A stretch of DNA of 64,000 nucleotides from JACJYM01 sp965230495 (GTDB taxonomy: Bacteria; Bacteroidota; Bacteroidia; Chitinophagales; Saprospiraceae). Within the stretch, counting starts at the first letter, position 1; each line of letters opens with the position of its first letter. Below are positions 36,571 to 47,200 of this stretch, one piece after another. The position numbers and the translations under genes are program-made. The DNA is taken from contig OZ246004.1 of NCBI GenBank assembly GCA_965230495.1, positions 2,914,001 to 2,978,000 on the forward strand, written 5' to 3'. The notes under the pieces were generated by a model. The model saw only the letters and a program-made list of their open reading frames with translations, was not told the DNA's origin and ran no database searches.

Positions 36571-37857
36571 CTAAAACTTATATCGTAGTCCAACGGAAAT
36601 ATAGGAAGATGAGATGTCTAGTTTATAATTGCTATTATATTCATACGATCTCTTTGTGTTCCATTGTAATCCTGTTGTCAAATCAAAACGATCGCTAATA
36701 CTCTTGCTAAAGTTTAAACCTAAATTTAACGACAAAAGGTTAGATACTTTTACATTATTTCTACCCAGTGGCAATAAATTTAACGTTTCTTGATCAATTA
36801 ATTTGCCTCTCGATAGATTAAGTAAACCAACATTTACTCCTACATTTGGCGTTATGGTTAAACCTTTTAAATAAAAATCATATCCCAAACTTAAATCCAA
36901 TCCCAGCATAGCATATTTTTGAAATAGATTATAGTTTGTTATAATCAATCTTTTCTCAAGAATCGATTGTTGATCACGTTGATAATCCAGTTCTTCGTCA
37001 ACAAACATTCCTGAATATTCATGAAGTTCATAGTTAAGTCCCACGTAACAAGACCATTTCCCGAAACTTCTTTGAATTCCAACCTGAGATAAAAAGGAAG
37101 AATGATGTCTGTTAAAAGAATCTAAGAACATCTGAGATTCTCTGTCTAAAAGAGTTGGATCTTCTTTTACAAACCCTAACCCTTGCTTCGCATAAATATA
37201 TGTTTTCTGATCTGTTACTTTCTTTATTTCCGTGTATACCAAATCATTCTCAATAATAACTTGTCTCTGGGGACCAACCAATACATTTTCAACTAATGGC
37301 AAAAAATTTAGCCTATTTATTCCAACTGAATTTCTAGTCTCTCTTTCATTCCTGCTAAACAAGCTTCTCTCTCCCTTTTTTAAAGATGTTTTTTCTCGTG
37401 TTTGTTTGTGTAATACCCTTAAAACAGCGTCGTAAAGTGGTAATTTTTCTTCGTTTTGATTTGTGTAATATGATTTCTCTTTTCCTTTTACTATAGCCAT
37501 CTCATTTTGTACCACATCTTTAAATGTTTTGGTTTTTCTTGATGGTGCTTCTAAATTATTACTGATACCACTTATATTGTCAAATTCTATAGATTCTCTT
37601 TTCTCTTCGATATTTACTATTCTGTCATCATTTATTTTATAGTCGTCATTCCCTTCAATTGCAATCAATGCTGGCTTTTCTCTATTGCTAAATGTTTTTA
37701 GATCCTTTGACATAAAAAAGCTGCCGCCTCCAATAAGTATTATGACCAGAAAAGCTATGGCATATTTACGTCTATTTGTTTTCTCTGCCTTTGGCATTCT
37801 TTCATCTTCGATCAACTTGCTCCAAATTCTTTCTTTATCAATATGCTTGTCTTTCAT
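36571..37857 (-). CDS. Anti-sigma-like N-terminus fused to an outer-membrane-type beta-barrel
   Basis: This 428-residue protein has a short charged cytoplasmic segment (KERIWSKLIEDERMPKAEK) and one membrane helix at about residues 30-49 (AIAFLVIILIGGGSFFM). A long charged linker follows (residues 50-230). The last 180 residues have the alternating strand pattern of an outer membrane barrel (SFLSQVGIQRSFGKWSCYVGLN ..., in short runs, ending SSYISVGLRYKF with C-terminal Phe). It starts 12 bases after the sigma factor, so an anti-sigma role is likely. The barrel after a membrane helix suggests a trans-envelope protein. Confidence 0.6.
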   Translation of the reverse strand: MKDKHIDKERIWSKLIEDERMPKAEKTNRRKYAIAFLVIILIGGGSFFMSKDLKTFSNREKPALIAIEGNDDYKINDDRIVNIEEKRESIEFDNISGISNNLEAPSRKTKTFKDVVQNEMAIVKGKEKSYYTNQNEEKLPLYDAVLRVLHKQTREKTSLKKGERSLFSRNERETRNSVGINRLNFLPLVENVLVGPQRQVIIENDLVYTEIKKVTDQKTYIYAKQGLGFVKEDPTLLDRESQMFLDSFNRHHSSFLSQVGIQRSFGKWSCYVGLNYELHEYSGMFVDEELDYQRDQQSILEKRLIITNYNLFQKYAMLGLDLSLGYDFYLKGLTITPNVGVNVGLLNLSRGKLIDQETLNLLPLGRNNVKVSNLLSLNLGLNFSKSISDRFDLTTGLQWNTKRSYEYNSNYKLDISSSYISVGLRYKF

Positions 37858-37868
37858 AATACAAATTG

Positions 37869-38072
37869 TTATAACTTGATTCCAAATTTTGTCATATCCT
37901 CTCTTAGTAATGACTTTGCACGAGTAAGATATACTCTAGATGAGCTTGTGCTTATACCAAGATTTTTGCTAATCTTTTTATGTTCCATTCCATGAATTAC
38001 AGCCATTTCAAAAACATCCTTGTATTTATCCGGTAGTCTCTTAATCGAATCTAAAATAAGTTGTATCTCCAT
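37869..38072 (-). CDS. ECF sigma factor, C-terminal part (region 4) of a frame-broken gene
   Basis: The 67-residue frame from an internal ATG holds sigma region 4: IKRLPDKYKDVFEMAVIHG and the helix-turn-helix HKKISKNLGISTSSSRVYL. The frame is open further upstream to the T5 run at 38143-38147 and there reads KKNIVNKELSEVSEKFFVE, so it continues from the region 2 frame by a -1 shift. The intact gene (37869-38425) would encode about 185 residues, normal for ECF factors. Confidence 0.7.
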   Translation of the reverse strand: MEIQLILDSIKRLPDKYKDVFEMAVIHGMEHKKISKNLGISTSSSRVYLTRAKSLLREDMTKFGIKL

Positions 38073-38110
38073 CTCGTCCTTAAAATTGATTTCGACGAAA
38101 AATTTTTCAC

Positions 38111-38425
38111 TTACTTCTGATAGTTCCTTATTAACAATATTCTTTTTGAAATCAGATAATTAATAGTAAGCCTTTTAGCGATGATTGATGACCACGTAAA
38201 TATGCTGCTTTTAGTAAAATCATATTTATCAATATTATTGAAGATTTTAATAAAGCTTTCTTGCACCAGATCTTCTTCCTCTTCTGTTGACAAATAGTTA
38301 TGAAAAGAGATACTATTCAATACATTTTGAAATAATAGGTCATAAAGCTTCCTTTGGGAAGTACGATCAAAAGATCTGCATCCCTCTACAATTTCTTCTA
38401 ATGCTTTATGACCTATTTTCTCCAA
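38111..38425 (-). CDS. ECF sigma factor, N-terminal part (region 2) of a frame-broken gene
   Basis: The 104-residue frame has sigma region 2: FDRTSQRKLYDLLFQ, then EEEEDLVQESFIKIFNNIDKY and the DNA-contact segment STFTWSS-like SIFTWSSIIAKRLTINYL. After LISK it runs out of frame and stops (RNYQK). One extra base in the run of five A (minus strand) would restore the join to region 4. The gene starts 26 bases after the SdrD-like lipoprotein gene and is followed by the anti-sigma-like gene, so the three probably form one operon. Confidence 0.75.
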   Translation of the reverse strand: MEKIGHKALEEIVEGCRSFDRTSQRKLYDLLFQNVLNSISFHNYLSTEEEEDLVQESFIKIFNNIDKYDFTKSSIFTWSSIIAKRLTINYLISKRILLIRNYQK

Positions 38426-38450
38426 AATGTGATAACTCTATTTCATACTA

Positions 38451-40235
38451 CTACTTTTCGAAAGTTCGCTGAACCCCATCAGCGGCGAGATTATCATCTA
38501 TAATTATCTCATTATTCATATGGCTAATTACTCCAACATCCATCTCCATCGAACTGATATTATCCGTCAGTATTAGATTATATTCCTCATCCTCCAATAG
38601 AATCTCATAGTCATAAATTCCCTCATCAATTAAGTTAGTGCTAATAGGGCTAGTTATGTTATGTGTGATTGTAACCTTTTTTGCGAAAGGATCAAAATCC
38701 CATAGTATTTCTCCTTTGGAATAATTATAGTCTGGTTGCCATCCACTTCTTAGTAAAGTCATTGAGAATTCTCCCGTCAAATCTTGAGGGCATTCTCTAT
38801 GGTAATATACACCATATTGGCAACCATCTGGATAACTAACTAATAGCTCAACAGGGTGATGTAATTTTGTGTATGTCCAATCTCCGGTTACAGACTCTCC
38901 AGTCAATAAATCTTTCCACTCTAAGCTATAAAGGCCTCCAGCTGAAGTTATTAAATCCCCATTTTCATCAACACATACTATTGGCCATTCATCATATTCA
39001 CAAATAATAGAGGTATCACATAAGGCCCAATATTCCACTATACTTGGCTTGGCATTACACCCGGTTGATATGGAATTCATTAAATAATAGTTTAACGAAT
39101 CTACATACCCTTCTTCTGGAATATCTACAGGGATAAAGATGAGTTCCGGCCCGGAAGGCTCTCCTGGTTCCTGATCTTTATCAAAGCTATTATTTAATTG
39201 ATGATTGCCATTTCCAATAAAGTAAAGAACATACTCCCCGGGGTCTATGTTTTTGAAAGCAAATGTGCCATCACTCTCAGAGTGTGTTACCCCAACTTGA
39301 GGAGTTTGAGGAACATTGTCCGAATTTCTATGATATAGTTCTATTCTTTTTCCTGAAAGAGGTGCCTCTCCAACACCATTTTTATCCTCGTCTAACAAAA
39401 CGAATCCACTTATGGAAACCATGCTGTTACTTATCGCTGGCAAAATATAGAAATTATTATCCTCATCAACTTCACAACTATCTAAATCAACAGGTAAAAA
39501 ATTCTGTTCACTTCCCATTGACGGATCGCCATCAGGGCTTTCGTCCACAGCCGAAATACTAATTATTTCTGGTATAGGGCTAAATTCCTCATCCAATACT
39601 ATAACCGCATCATAGACAATGGGTGTAAGAAAAAACTCGTACTCTCCATTCATATCAGTAATAGTAGAAGACAACAAATCTGCAGGGTAACCATTCTCGT
39701 CCCTCACATAAATAGCCATTGGTTGATGAGGAATAGGGGTCATATCTGTTCCGTTATCAGAAACTACTTTACCTTTTACTATATTCGTTGAACAACTCTG
39801 TTGTGTCGAGATATTAAAATCATTGCCATCGTCTTTTTCGTCAATTTCAAGATATACTCCAATCACTCCTTTTATACTGCCATCCTCAAAATCATCTCCA
39901 TCAGGTGTTGAATCACTTGCAGTTATATTGTTGACATTAATGGTATTAGATGTTATTTGAATAAAAAGATTTTCTTGTTCAGGAATAATATTGTTAAAGA
40001 GGTAATTTCCATCACTATCCGTTTTGACCGTTGATAAAATCTCAATGCTTTCTATACTATCCCCTTCATAACTGTATTTAACAACAGAAACGTCTAAACA
40101 ACAAATGGTATCTACCGAAAAAGTTATCGTACCTGAAATAGTTTCTTTTTCTAAAACCTTTGAACTGTGTGTAATATTGTCTTCTCCACAAGCGAATAAC
40201 ATAACGGCAAGCATTATATACACTATCTTTTTCAT
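38451..40235 (-). CDS. Lipoprotein with SdrD/CnaB-like B-type domains
   Basis: A 594-residue protein with a lipobox (MLFAC, Cys near residue 16). It carries three or more SdrD B-like/carboxypeptidase-regulatory-like beta-sandwich modules, each with an SDGxYxF turn. The modules lie at about residues 33-130 (KTDSDGNYLFNNI), 150-250 (ITDMNGEYEFFL) and 272-385 (GFVLLDEDKNGVGEAPL ... SESDGTFAFKNIDPGEY). The C-terminal 170 residues are Cys-containing and unassigned. It is likely a surface lipoprotein. It lies upstream of the sigma/anti-sigma pair on the same strand. Confidence 0.75.
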   Translation of the reverse strand: MKKIVYIMLAVMLFACGEDNITHSSKVLEKETISGTITFSVDTICCLDVSVVKYSYEGDSIESIEILSTVKTDSDGNYLFNNIIPEQENLFIQITSNTINVNNITASDSTPDGDDFEDGSIKGVIGVYLEIDEKDDGNDFNISTQQSCSTNIVKGKVVSDNGTDMTPIPHQPMAIYVRDENGYPADLLSSTITDMNGEYEFFLTPIVYDAVIVLDEEFSPIPEIISISAVDESPDGDPSMGSEQNFLPVDLDSCEVDEDNNFYILPAISNSMVSISGFVLLDEDKNGVGEAPLSGKRIELYHRNSDNVPQTPQVGVTHSESDGTFAFKNIDPGEYVLYFIGNGNHQLNNSFDKDQEPGEPSGPELIFIPVDIPEEGYVDSLNYYLMNSISTGCNAKPSIVEYWALCDTSIICEYDEWPIVCVDENGDLITSAGGLYSLEWKDLLTGESVTGDWTYTKLHHPVELLVSYPDGCQYGVYYHRECPQDLTGEFSMTLLRSGWQPDYNYSKGEILWDFDPFAKKVTITHNITSPISTNLIDEGIYDYEILLEDEEYNLILTDNISSMEMDVGVISHMNNEIIIDDNLAADGVQRTFEK

Positions 40236-40370
40236 TTCACTTTTGTTTTTTTATGTTAATTAAAACATAGGCCTATAATGGTATATACAGACCTTTCATA
40301 GAAACGCTACAAAAATGATTGTATTTAATGTACTATAAAAAACATGTCACAGGTCTTGTTAATTATTTTT

Positions 40371-40378
40371 TACTTTTG
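40371..40378 (+). promoter_or_regulatory. Candidate -7 promoter box for prfA
   Basis: TACTTTTG matches TAnnTTTG and lies 21 bases before the ATG at 40400, leaving a very short leader. A TTG at 40356 is too close for a normal -33 element. Confidence 0.4.
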
Positions 40379-40399
40379 TGATCCAATTAGTTTTGTGCC

Positions 40400-41464
40400 A
40401 TGATAGATAAGTTAGAAGCAATTGTAGATAGGTTTCATTATTTAGAAGAGAGGTTGTCAGACCCTGAAGTGATCAGTGATCAGAAGATTTTTGCAAAAAC
40501 TAATAAAGAATACAAAGACATAACTGAAATTGTTCAGGTCTATCGAAACTATAAATCTATTGTTGCCAATCTTGAATCGGCCGAGGAAATGTTGAAAGAT
40601 CCCGATCCTGAAATGAAGGAGATGGCCCAACTTGAGATTTCTGATCTATCCAAGGAAAAAACAGAACTTGAAGAAAAGATCAAAATACTTTTGATACCAA
40701 AAGATCCTGAGGATGAAAAAGATGTAATTCTGGAGATTCGTTCAGGTACAGGAGGCGATGAAGCCAGTATTTTTGCCGGAGATCTTTTTCGTATGTATTC
40801 AAAATATTTTGAATCACAGAATTGGAAATCGGAAATATTAGATATAAATGAAGGTACTGTAGGAGGATATAATAAGATATCCATGGAAGTATATGGAAAT
40901 AACGTTTACGGAAAACTAAAATTTGAATCCGGAGCCCATAGGGTTCAGAGAGTTCCCGAAACAGAATCAAAAGGAAGAGTCCATACTTCTGCAGCCACAG
41001 TTGTTGTAATGCCAAAATTTGATATCGAAGAAATTGATATTAGAAAAGATGACCTTCGCGTGGACACTTTTCGAGCAAGTGGTGCTGGGGGACAGCATGT
41101 TAACAAAACAGAGTCTGGGGTTAGATTTACCCACATTCCTACCGGAATTGTTTCAGAAAGTACGGATTCCCGATCACAACATAAAAATCGTGAGATAGCC
41201 ATGCAAAAACTTTATGTCCGGATTCAAGAGGCTCAAAAAATGGCTGCGTATAACGAACAAAAAAACAAAAGAAAGTCTCTAGTTGGAACTGGAGATCGAT
41301 CAGATAAAATAAGAACTTATAATTTTCCTCAAAATCGTCTAACAGATCACAGGATCAATCTCACTTTATATAGTTTAGATAAGGTAATGGAAGGAGATAT
41401 AAATGGCATTATAGAAGCACTTGTTGTAGCTGAAAATGCTGAAAAGATGAAAGGAGAAGAATAA
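40400..41464 (+). CDS. prfA: Peptide chain release factor 1
   Basis: This 354-residue protein terminates translation at UAA and UAG. It has an N-terminal helical domain and the codon-recognition region VQRVPETESKGRVHTS, where the PxT tripeptide is PET. The catalytic loop is GAGGQ (GGQ at residues 230-232) in SGAGGQHVNKTESGVR. The C-terminal part contains SRSQHKNREIAM and RTYNFPQNRLTDHR. Length and motifs are normal. Its Gln is the expected methylation target of PrmC. It is monocistronic or co-transcribed with the rhodanese gene 27 bases downstream. Confidence 0.97.
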   Translation: MIDKLEAIVDRFHYLEERLSDPEVISDQKIFAKTNKEYKDITEIVQVYRNYKSIVANLESAEEMLKDPDPEMKEMAQLEISDLSKEKTELEEKIKILLIPKDPEDEKDVILEIRSGTGGDEASIFAGDLFRMYSKYFESQNWKSEILDINEGTVGGYNKISMEVYGNNVYGKLKFESGAHRVQRVPETESKGRVHTSAATVVVMPKFDIEEIDIRKDDLRVDTFRASGAGGQHVNKTESGVRFTHIPTGIVSESTDSRSQHKNREIAMQKLYVRIQEAQKMAAYNEQKNKRKSLVGTGDRSDKIRTYNFPQNRLTDHRINLTLYSLDKVMEGDINGIIEALVVAENAEKMKGEE

Positions 41465-41491
41465 CTTTTTATCAAATATATCGTTCTATTA

Positions 41492-41992
41492 TTGATGAGA
41501 AAGTTGATCATATTTTTATTTCTTTTTTTTAGTTTTTCCACTTTTGGTCAAACACCTTCCGCCTTTAATGATGAACTGGAAGAATACATCCAACATACCG
41601 TTCCTGTACTATCTGTTTATGATCTCTCAAGAAATTTAGAGGAATATGTCCTTCTCGACACTCGGGAAATAGAAGAATACAATGTATCACATATAGAAAA
41701 TGCTATACATGTGGGTTATGAAAAGTTTTCCCTTTCAAGTATTAAAGATTTAAGCAAAGATCAAAAAATAATCCTTTACTGTAGTATTGGATATCGAAGT
41801 GAAAAGATTGGGGAAAAATTAATCGAGGCCGGTTATTCCAAAGTTTACAACCTATACGGAAGCATCTTTGCTTGGGTCAATGAGGGTTTAAACGTTGTAG
41901 ATAATCAAAATAGGGTTACGTCTAAAATTCATACCTATAATAAATCATGGTCTAAGTGGGTGATGAACGAAAAAATGGAAAAAGTGTGGTAG
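41492..41992 (+). CDS. Exported rhodanese-like protein
   Basis: This 166-residue protein has a signal peptide (FLFLFFSFSTFGQ). One rhodanese domain follows: VLLDTREIEEYNVSHIENAIHVG, in shortened form LLDTREIEEY, then the active-site loop YCSIGYRSEKI with Cys97, and the closing NLYGSIFAWVNEG. The intact cysteine suggests sulfurtransferase or persulfide carrier activity in the periplasm; the partner is unknown. It ends ten bases from the converging polysaccharide locus. Confidence 0.88.
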   Translation: MMRKLIIFLFLFFSFSTFGQTPSAFNDELEEYIQHTVPVLSVYDLSRNLEEYVLLDTREIEEYNVSHIENAIHVGYEKFSLSSIKDLSKDQKIILYCSIGYRSEKIGEKLIEAGYSKVYNLYGSIFAWVNEGLNVVDNQNRVTSKIHTYNKSWSKWVMNEKMEKVW

Positions 41993-42001
41993 CTACTACT
42001 A

Positions 42002-43123
42002 CTAGAAGATCACATCTTCTATAATATCGCAAATCTGGTTAGCAACTTTTTTATCGTCAAATTCTTTTTCTGCTTTAAGCCTCCCCATCTCTCCCATTTT
42101 ATGTCTTTCTTCATATGATAATTCTAGAAAATCTTTAATTGACCATACCAAAGGCTCCACTTGTTGAGCTTTGATAAGATATCCATTGCTCCCATGATCT
42201 ACTGTTTCACGGCATCCCGGTACGTCTGTAGTAATAATGGGTTTTGCCATGGCCATCGCTTCAATTACAATTCTTGGAAGACCTTCTCTATATGATGGTA
42301 AAACAATACAGTCTGATTGACTTATTAGTTTTCTAACATCCCTAACAAAACCAAAATACTGGATGATATCATTATTAACCCATTCTAAAACATCATCTTC
42401 CTTAACTGTTGCAGGGTTATCATCATCTAACTCCCCAATAACCCAAAATCTTAAATTATCATATTCCTTATTCAAAATCTTGGCAGCAGAAACGAATTCG
42501 AGAATTCCCTTATCATAAAGCAATCTTCCCAAAAAAGTAAACGTGATGGTCTTTTTTATCTGACCATTTGGGTATGGATGAAAATGATTAATATCGACTC
42601 CACATCCTTTTACCGCTATCGCTTTTTCTTCATTAACTATTCGGTTATCTATAAAAAACTGGCGATCATCTTGGTTTTCGAAAATGATTCTATCCGCTCT
42701 CTTACCTATTAATTGATACAAGGTCTTGGTAATTGTGTTGACAATGTTATCATGAATAAAAGCATAACCTAAGCCCGTCACTACCGATATTGACGGAATT
42801 TTCAATATTCTAGCAGCTATAGTTCCAAAAATATTCGGTTTATGTGTATAGTGAAGAATAACATCTGGCTTTATCCTTTTGTACTTTCTGTAAAATTCAG
42901 CGATCAACAGTATATCACGAAATGGATTCGTACTGTTTCGTGATAGGCTTCTAAGAGCATAATGTTTGACTGTAGGGAATCTGTTTTTATATTCTATATA
43001 TTCATCTACCGGAGCAATTATAGATACTTCAAACCCTCTTTTAAGCAACTCTTCAATTACATTAAGTCTGAAATTAAAAATGTTCCAGGTTGTATTAGCT
43101 ACTATGACTATCCTCTTGTTCAG
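42002..43123 (-). CDS. Family 4 glycosyltransferase (PglA/CapM-like)
   Basis: Its GT-B fold shows the acceptor half HYTHKPNIFGTIAARIL and SVVTGLGYAF, and the donor half FLGRLLYDKGI plus SYREGLPRIVIEAMAMAKPII with the EX7E-type motif. Similar enzymes (PglA) add HexNAc to undecaprenyl-linked bacillosamine. The first usable start by common rules is a TTG at 43048, but the frame is open upstream and reads NKRIVIVANTTWNIFNFRL, the expected first strand. I therefore extend to a CTG at 43121-43123, one base after the manC stop. No ATG is available, so a base error at the start is possible. It is the last gene of the polysaccharide locus. Confidence 0.85.
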   Translation of the reverse strand: MNKRIVIVANTTWNIFNFRLNVIEELLKRGFEVSIIAPVDEYIEYKNRFPTVKHYALRSLSRNSTNPFRDILLIAEFYRKYKRIKPDVILHYTHKPNIFGTIAARILKIPSISVVTGLGYAFIHDNIVNTITKTLYQLIGKRADRIIFENQDDRQFFIDNRIVNEEKAIAVKGCGVDINHFHPYPNGQIKKTITFTFLGRLLYDKGILEFVSAAKILNKEYDNLRFWVIGELDDDNPATVKEDDVLEWVNNDIIQYFGFVRDVRKLISQSDCIVLPSYREGLPRIVIEAMAMAKPIITTDVPGCRETVDHGSNGYLIKAQQVEPLVWSIKDFLELSYEERHKMGEMGRLKAEKEFDDKKVANQICDIIEDVIF

Positions 43124-43124
43124 C

Positions 43125-44213
43125 TTATCCTTGGTTTAATTGCTTTACTACTTGTTTAATCTCCTGTTCGTCAGATTTGGGATATATGAGTAGGGCTTCT
43201 TTTTCATCCACTACTATATAATTTTCAAGCCCCTTGATAACTACCATCTTTTCAGCATCTGACTTTACAATAGTATTTCGAGTATCGATTAACTCCGTAT
43301 TATCACCTATCTGAACACACTCGTTATCATCTTTGTCTTTGTAAGAATGAAGGCTGTTCCAAGTACCTAAGTCGCTCCATCCAATATCTACAGGAAGGGT
43401 GAATACATTATCCGATCTTTCCAAAATAGCATAATCAACTGAAATGCTTTCTGTTAATGGATATACTTTGTCTATATATTCTTGTTCCTCTGAGGTCCCG
43501 TATTTGCTCGCGTCTGTTGCAAGAACTTCTAATATGTTTGGGGCGTTCTTCTCAAAAGCAGTTAAGATACTTTTCACGGACCAAACAAACATTCCTGCAT
43601 TCCATAGATAGTTTCCAGAAGCTAAATATTTTTCAGCTGTTAGTGAATCAGGTTTTTCCTTGAAGGCATTGACTCTACAAAAGCCTATACTTTCATCATT
43701 TTCATCTTCGCCGATGCATTCATTACCTATCTCTATATAACCATACCCAGTATCTGGCCTCGTTGGCTTGATTCCCATTGTTATGATAGATTCTTGTGAA
43801 GCCGCAAAGTCAAAACATTGTTTTAGGTATTTAATGTACTCTTCTTCTTTTAAGATCACATGATCTGATGGCAAGACAGCAAAAACAGCATCCCTGTTTT
43901 CAGATTTTATTCTAAGTGAGGTATATGCCACACAAGGGCCTGTATTGTTCATCGAGGGTTCGCACAAAATATTTTTGTCAGGCAATTCAGGAATATGGTC
44001 TTTTACTAATGTCTTATATTTCTTATTAGTTACAATCAAAATGTTCTCCACTGGAACTATTTGAACACTCCTTTCAAAAGTCATTCTAATAAGAGACTTT
44101 CCTACTCCTAAAATATCAAGAAATTGCTTAGGTCTATCCTTTGTACTTGACGGCCAAAATCTGGACCCAATTCCTCCAGCCATGATTGCAATGTAGTGAT
44201 TCCTATTACCCAT
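43125..44213 (-). CDS. manC: Mannose-1-phosphate guanylyltransferase
   Basis: This 362-residue enzyme makes GDP-mannose from mannose 1-phosphate and GTP. The nucleotidyltransferase signature is AIMAGGIGSRFWPSSTKDRPKQF, in short form GGIGSRFWP with KxPKQF-like KDRPKQF. FAVLPSDHVI, GIKPTRPDTGYGYIEIG and FKEKPD follow. The isomerase domain of bifunctional ManC/AlgA is absent; length fits the short form. It supplies GDP-mannose or its derivatives (for example GDP-fucose) to the glycosyltransferases of this locus. Confidence 0.93.
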   Translation of the reverse strand: MGNRNHYIAIMAGGIGSRFWPSSTKDRPKQFLDILGVGKSLIRMTFERSVQIVPVENILIVTNKKYKTLVKDHIPELPDKNILCEPSMNNTGPCVAYTSLRIKSENRDAVFAVLPSDHVILKEEEYIKYLKQCFDFAASQESIITMGIKPTRPDTGYGYIEIGNECIGEDENDESIGFCRVNAFKEKPDSLTAEKYLASGNYLWNAGMFVWSVKSILTAFEKNAPNILEVLATDASKYGTSEEQEYIDKVYPLTESISVDYAILERSDNVFTLPVDIGWSDLGTWNSLHSYKDKDDNECVQIGDNTELIDTRNTIVKSDAEKMVVIKGLENYIVVDEKEALLIYPKSDEQEIKQVVKQLNQG

Positions 44214-44223
44214 AATTTTACAC

Positions 44224-47200
44224 CTACTTAATTATTTCTATTTGCTCTTCATATATTCTAATACCTTCTTTAAATACGACCAAGAGAAAAGTTCCGGATT
44301 TAAGTTCCGAGATATTTATACCTGTATCAAAAACACCTTTTTTTACTATTCTTCCATTAATATTTAGGATTTCGTAAGTATATTTCCCAGACGGCATACC
44401 ACTAATAAATATTTCATTGCTTACAGGATTGGGGTAGACTAAAATATTTTCTAAATTTTCCTCAATAGAAGACACCTCCGAAAAATCTACCCAGTATCTG
44501 GGGAGTACTTGATAACCGTCAAAATAGAGAGCTTCAGTATCATATTGAGAAGCTACCCCAACTATATTTAATGGTTCCATAGGAGCTAAATCGAAGCTCA
44601 TCTCCGTATTATTGTCAATCCGTATAGTAAAATTCTCTACTCCATTTGTCATTTCCACATTAAAGCTTTCTCCATTGCCAAGCCATTGAGATTTATCAAT
44701 ATAACTAAGGTTATTCATCTGTACGATTTTTCCCTCTTGTCCTTCTTGATGCTGTGATATTATTATAGGTTCTGTCAACTCATTGTTTGAAGAAAGAACA
44801 TTTATTTCTTCTATATATAACTCTGTAAGTCCATTGAAAAAAGAAAGCTCTCCCTTCACAGATATCAAATCTCCTTCCGTAACCGAGTAATTGATATCAT
44901 CCGATCGAAAAAGCCAAAGACCATCTCCATATTGATCAATAATAGTGAATAAATAACCGAAGGTTCTAAAATTAATACTATTCACCACTCCCAATACTGT
45001 CACTTTAGTGTTTAGCTTCTCCGGAAATCCTTCATCATCGACATCCAATAACTCTGCAATATCATATTCCGGATAATCCTCTACTATTGCATCCTCTCCA
45101 TCGCAATCCTCATCTATTCCATTATTTGGAATATCAAAAGCGTTTGGATGTATGTTTGGATCATTATCATTACAATCCTCGTCAGAATTATATCCATCAT
45201 TATCATCATCTATAATTAATATAATGCCATCACAATTTTCATCTATATCGTTATTGGGTATTTCCTCTGCATCTGGATTAATTGCACTATTATTATCATC
45301 ACAATCTTCATTTTCATCAAATCCGTCACCATCTGCATCTATTGTTTCAATCATTAAAAAATCATTGATTAGCATAATTTCTCCATTCAAATAACTAGTA
45401 CCAGCTATCAAATCAGTAATGTCATTTTGGTCATAGTCTCCTATCATTAACTGTCTCGAGAAAAAATCTTCATAGTCAACCTCTCCTTTTTGATAGCTAA
45501 AATTGAAATTATTGATTTGAGTAAAAATATCTAGTTCGTTTCCTGCTAATATCTTGACCTTTCCTTCTTCTTCAAACACCTCTATGGCTCCTGAAAAATA
45601 TCCTTCTTTTACCACTATTTCATTGTCAAAGATTTCATTATTCTCATTTTCAATAATTACTAACTTTTCAGTGTCTCGTGCTATATATACGATAATATCC
45701 TGATCTCCGTCGCCATCAAAATCATATGTATCACAGTGATCCGGATGATCGTCTCCCAAGAACGAAATTCGATTGTTAAATCCTCCATTTTGATCATTCT
45801 GGTAATAGTGTACTTTTCCGTAATAGTCCCATGATATGATATCCATCCACCCATCCATGTTTATATCTTTAGTTATAGCTTCCCAAGCAACTCCATACAT
45901 ATCATCCCCTTTTTCAAACCCTCCATTTCCGTCATTTTTAAAATGTCTTGGGCCACGGCCTACAGAAAAAAGAATTACGTCTTCATCTCCATCTTTATCA
46001 TAATCATAAACTTGCAAATTATCTGCATCATGCACATCGGATTCAATTAAATGACTGGTAATATATTTCCCATTTTCATTTTCTAACCAAAGAAGAGATG
46101 TATCGATTTGGGGTGAAGCACCTGGGGCAAGTGCTACAAAAACATCTATATCATTATCATTATCAATATCTCTAAATACTACATCTCTAATCGAAGACGA
46201 ACTATTATATATCGTCTTTAAAGAACCCATTGATCCATTTTCTTGCCGCATATAACCGATCCAATCAAAATAGAACAAAGGCAGATCTAAATCTCCGTCG
46301 CCATCAACATCTTCCGTTTTTATATTTCTTACATTCATAAAGTCTCCTATCGTATGGGTAAAATCTTCAACAGGATCATATATACCAATATAATTTGCAT
46401 CTCCTACAAAAACCAACTCCTCAGAGCCATTGTTATTCATATCATGGGCATCGACAAATAGTGGTTCTTCTCCTACATTAGATAGTTTTGTTGAAGCTCC
46501 AAAAGAGTCATTGGTTCCTTTTTTCCAATACAGTCCGCTTCTTATTACTTCTCCATGAATCAAATCCAGTACCCCATCCTTATCGAGATCATATAGAAAA
46601 GGTGCTAGGACCACATTTTCCAGTGAAATTAAATTGACTGCATTCTGAAAAGTACCATCTCCATTGCTTGCGAAATATTTCATTCTTTTATTCGCATCCA
46701 GTGCATAAATATCGTAACCCCCAAACTGGTTTTCAATCGCTCTTGGTCGCTGATTTCCACCACCTGTATAAGAAATAACCGATTCAAAACTGTTATCTCC
46801 ATTGTTGAGATAAACCCTTAATTGTCCATCTCCCATACCGGTTATGTCCAACCAACCATCTTGGTTAGCATCCTGAATAAAAATATACAGGAAAGAAAAA
46901 AAGTCTCCAAATCCATGATTAAAGCTAGTATTTCTCGAGAAAGTACCATCTCCGTTATTAAGATAAAGACTTATTACTTTATCTATATATAAAACAAAAT
47001 CTTCTTTTCCGTCATTATCAAAATCCGCAGCATGATAAGTAGCATAATCGTTACCATCAGATATTTTGCTATGATAGATAAAATTAGTTCCATCTATATT
47101 TTCAAATAAAAGAACACCACTTTCTAGACATGTCGTACATTCTGTTGATAAAACATCCTTGTCGCCATCGCCATCAAAATCAACATAACCTAAAGCCCCT

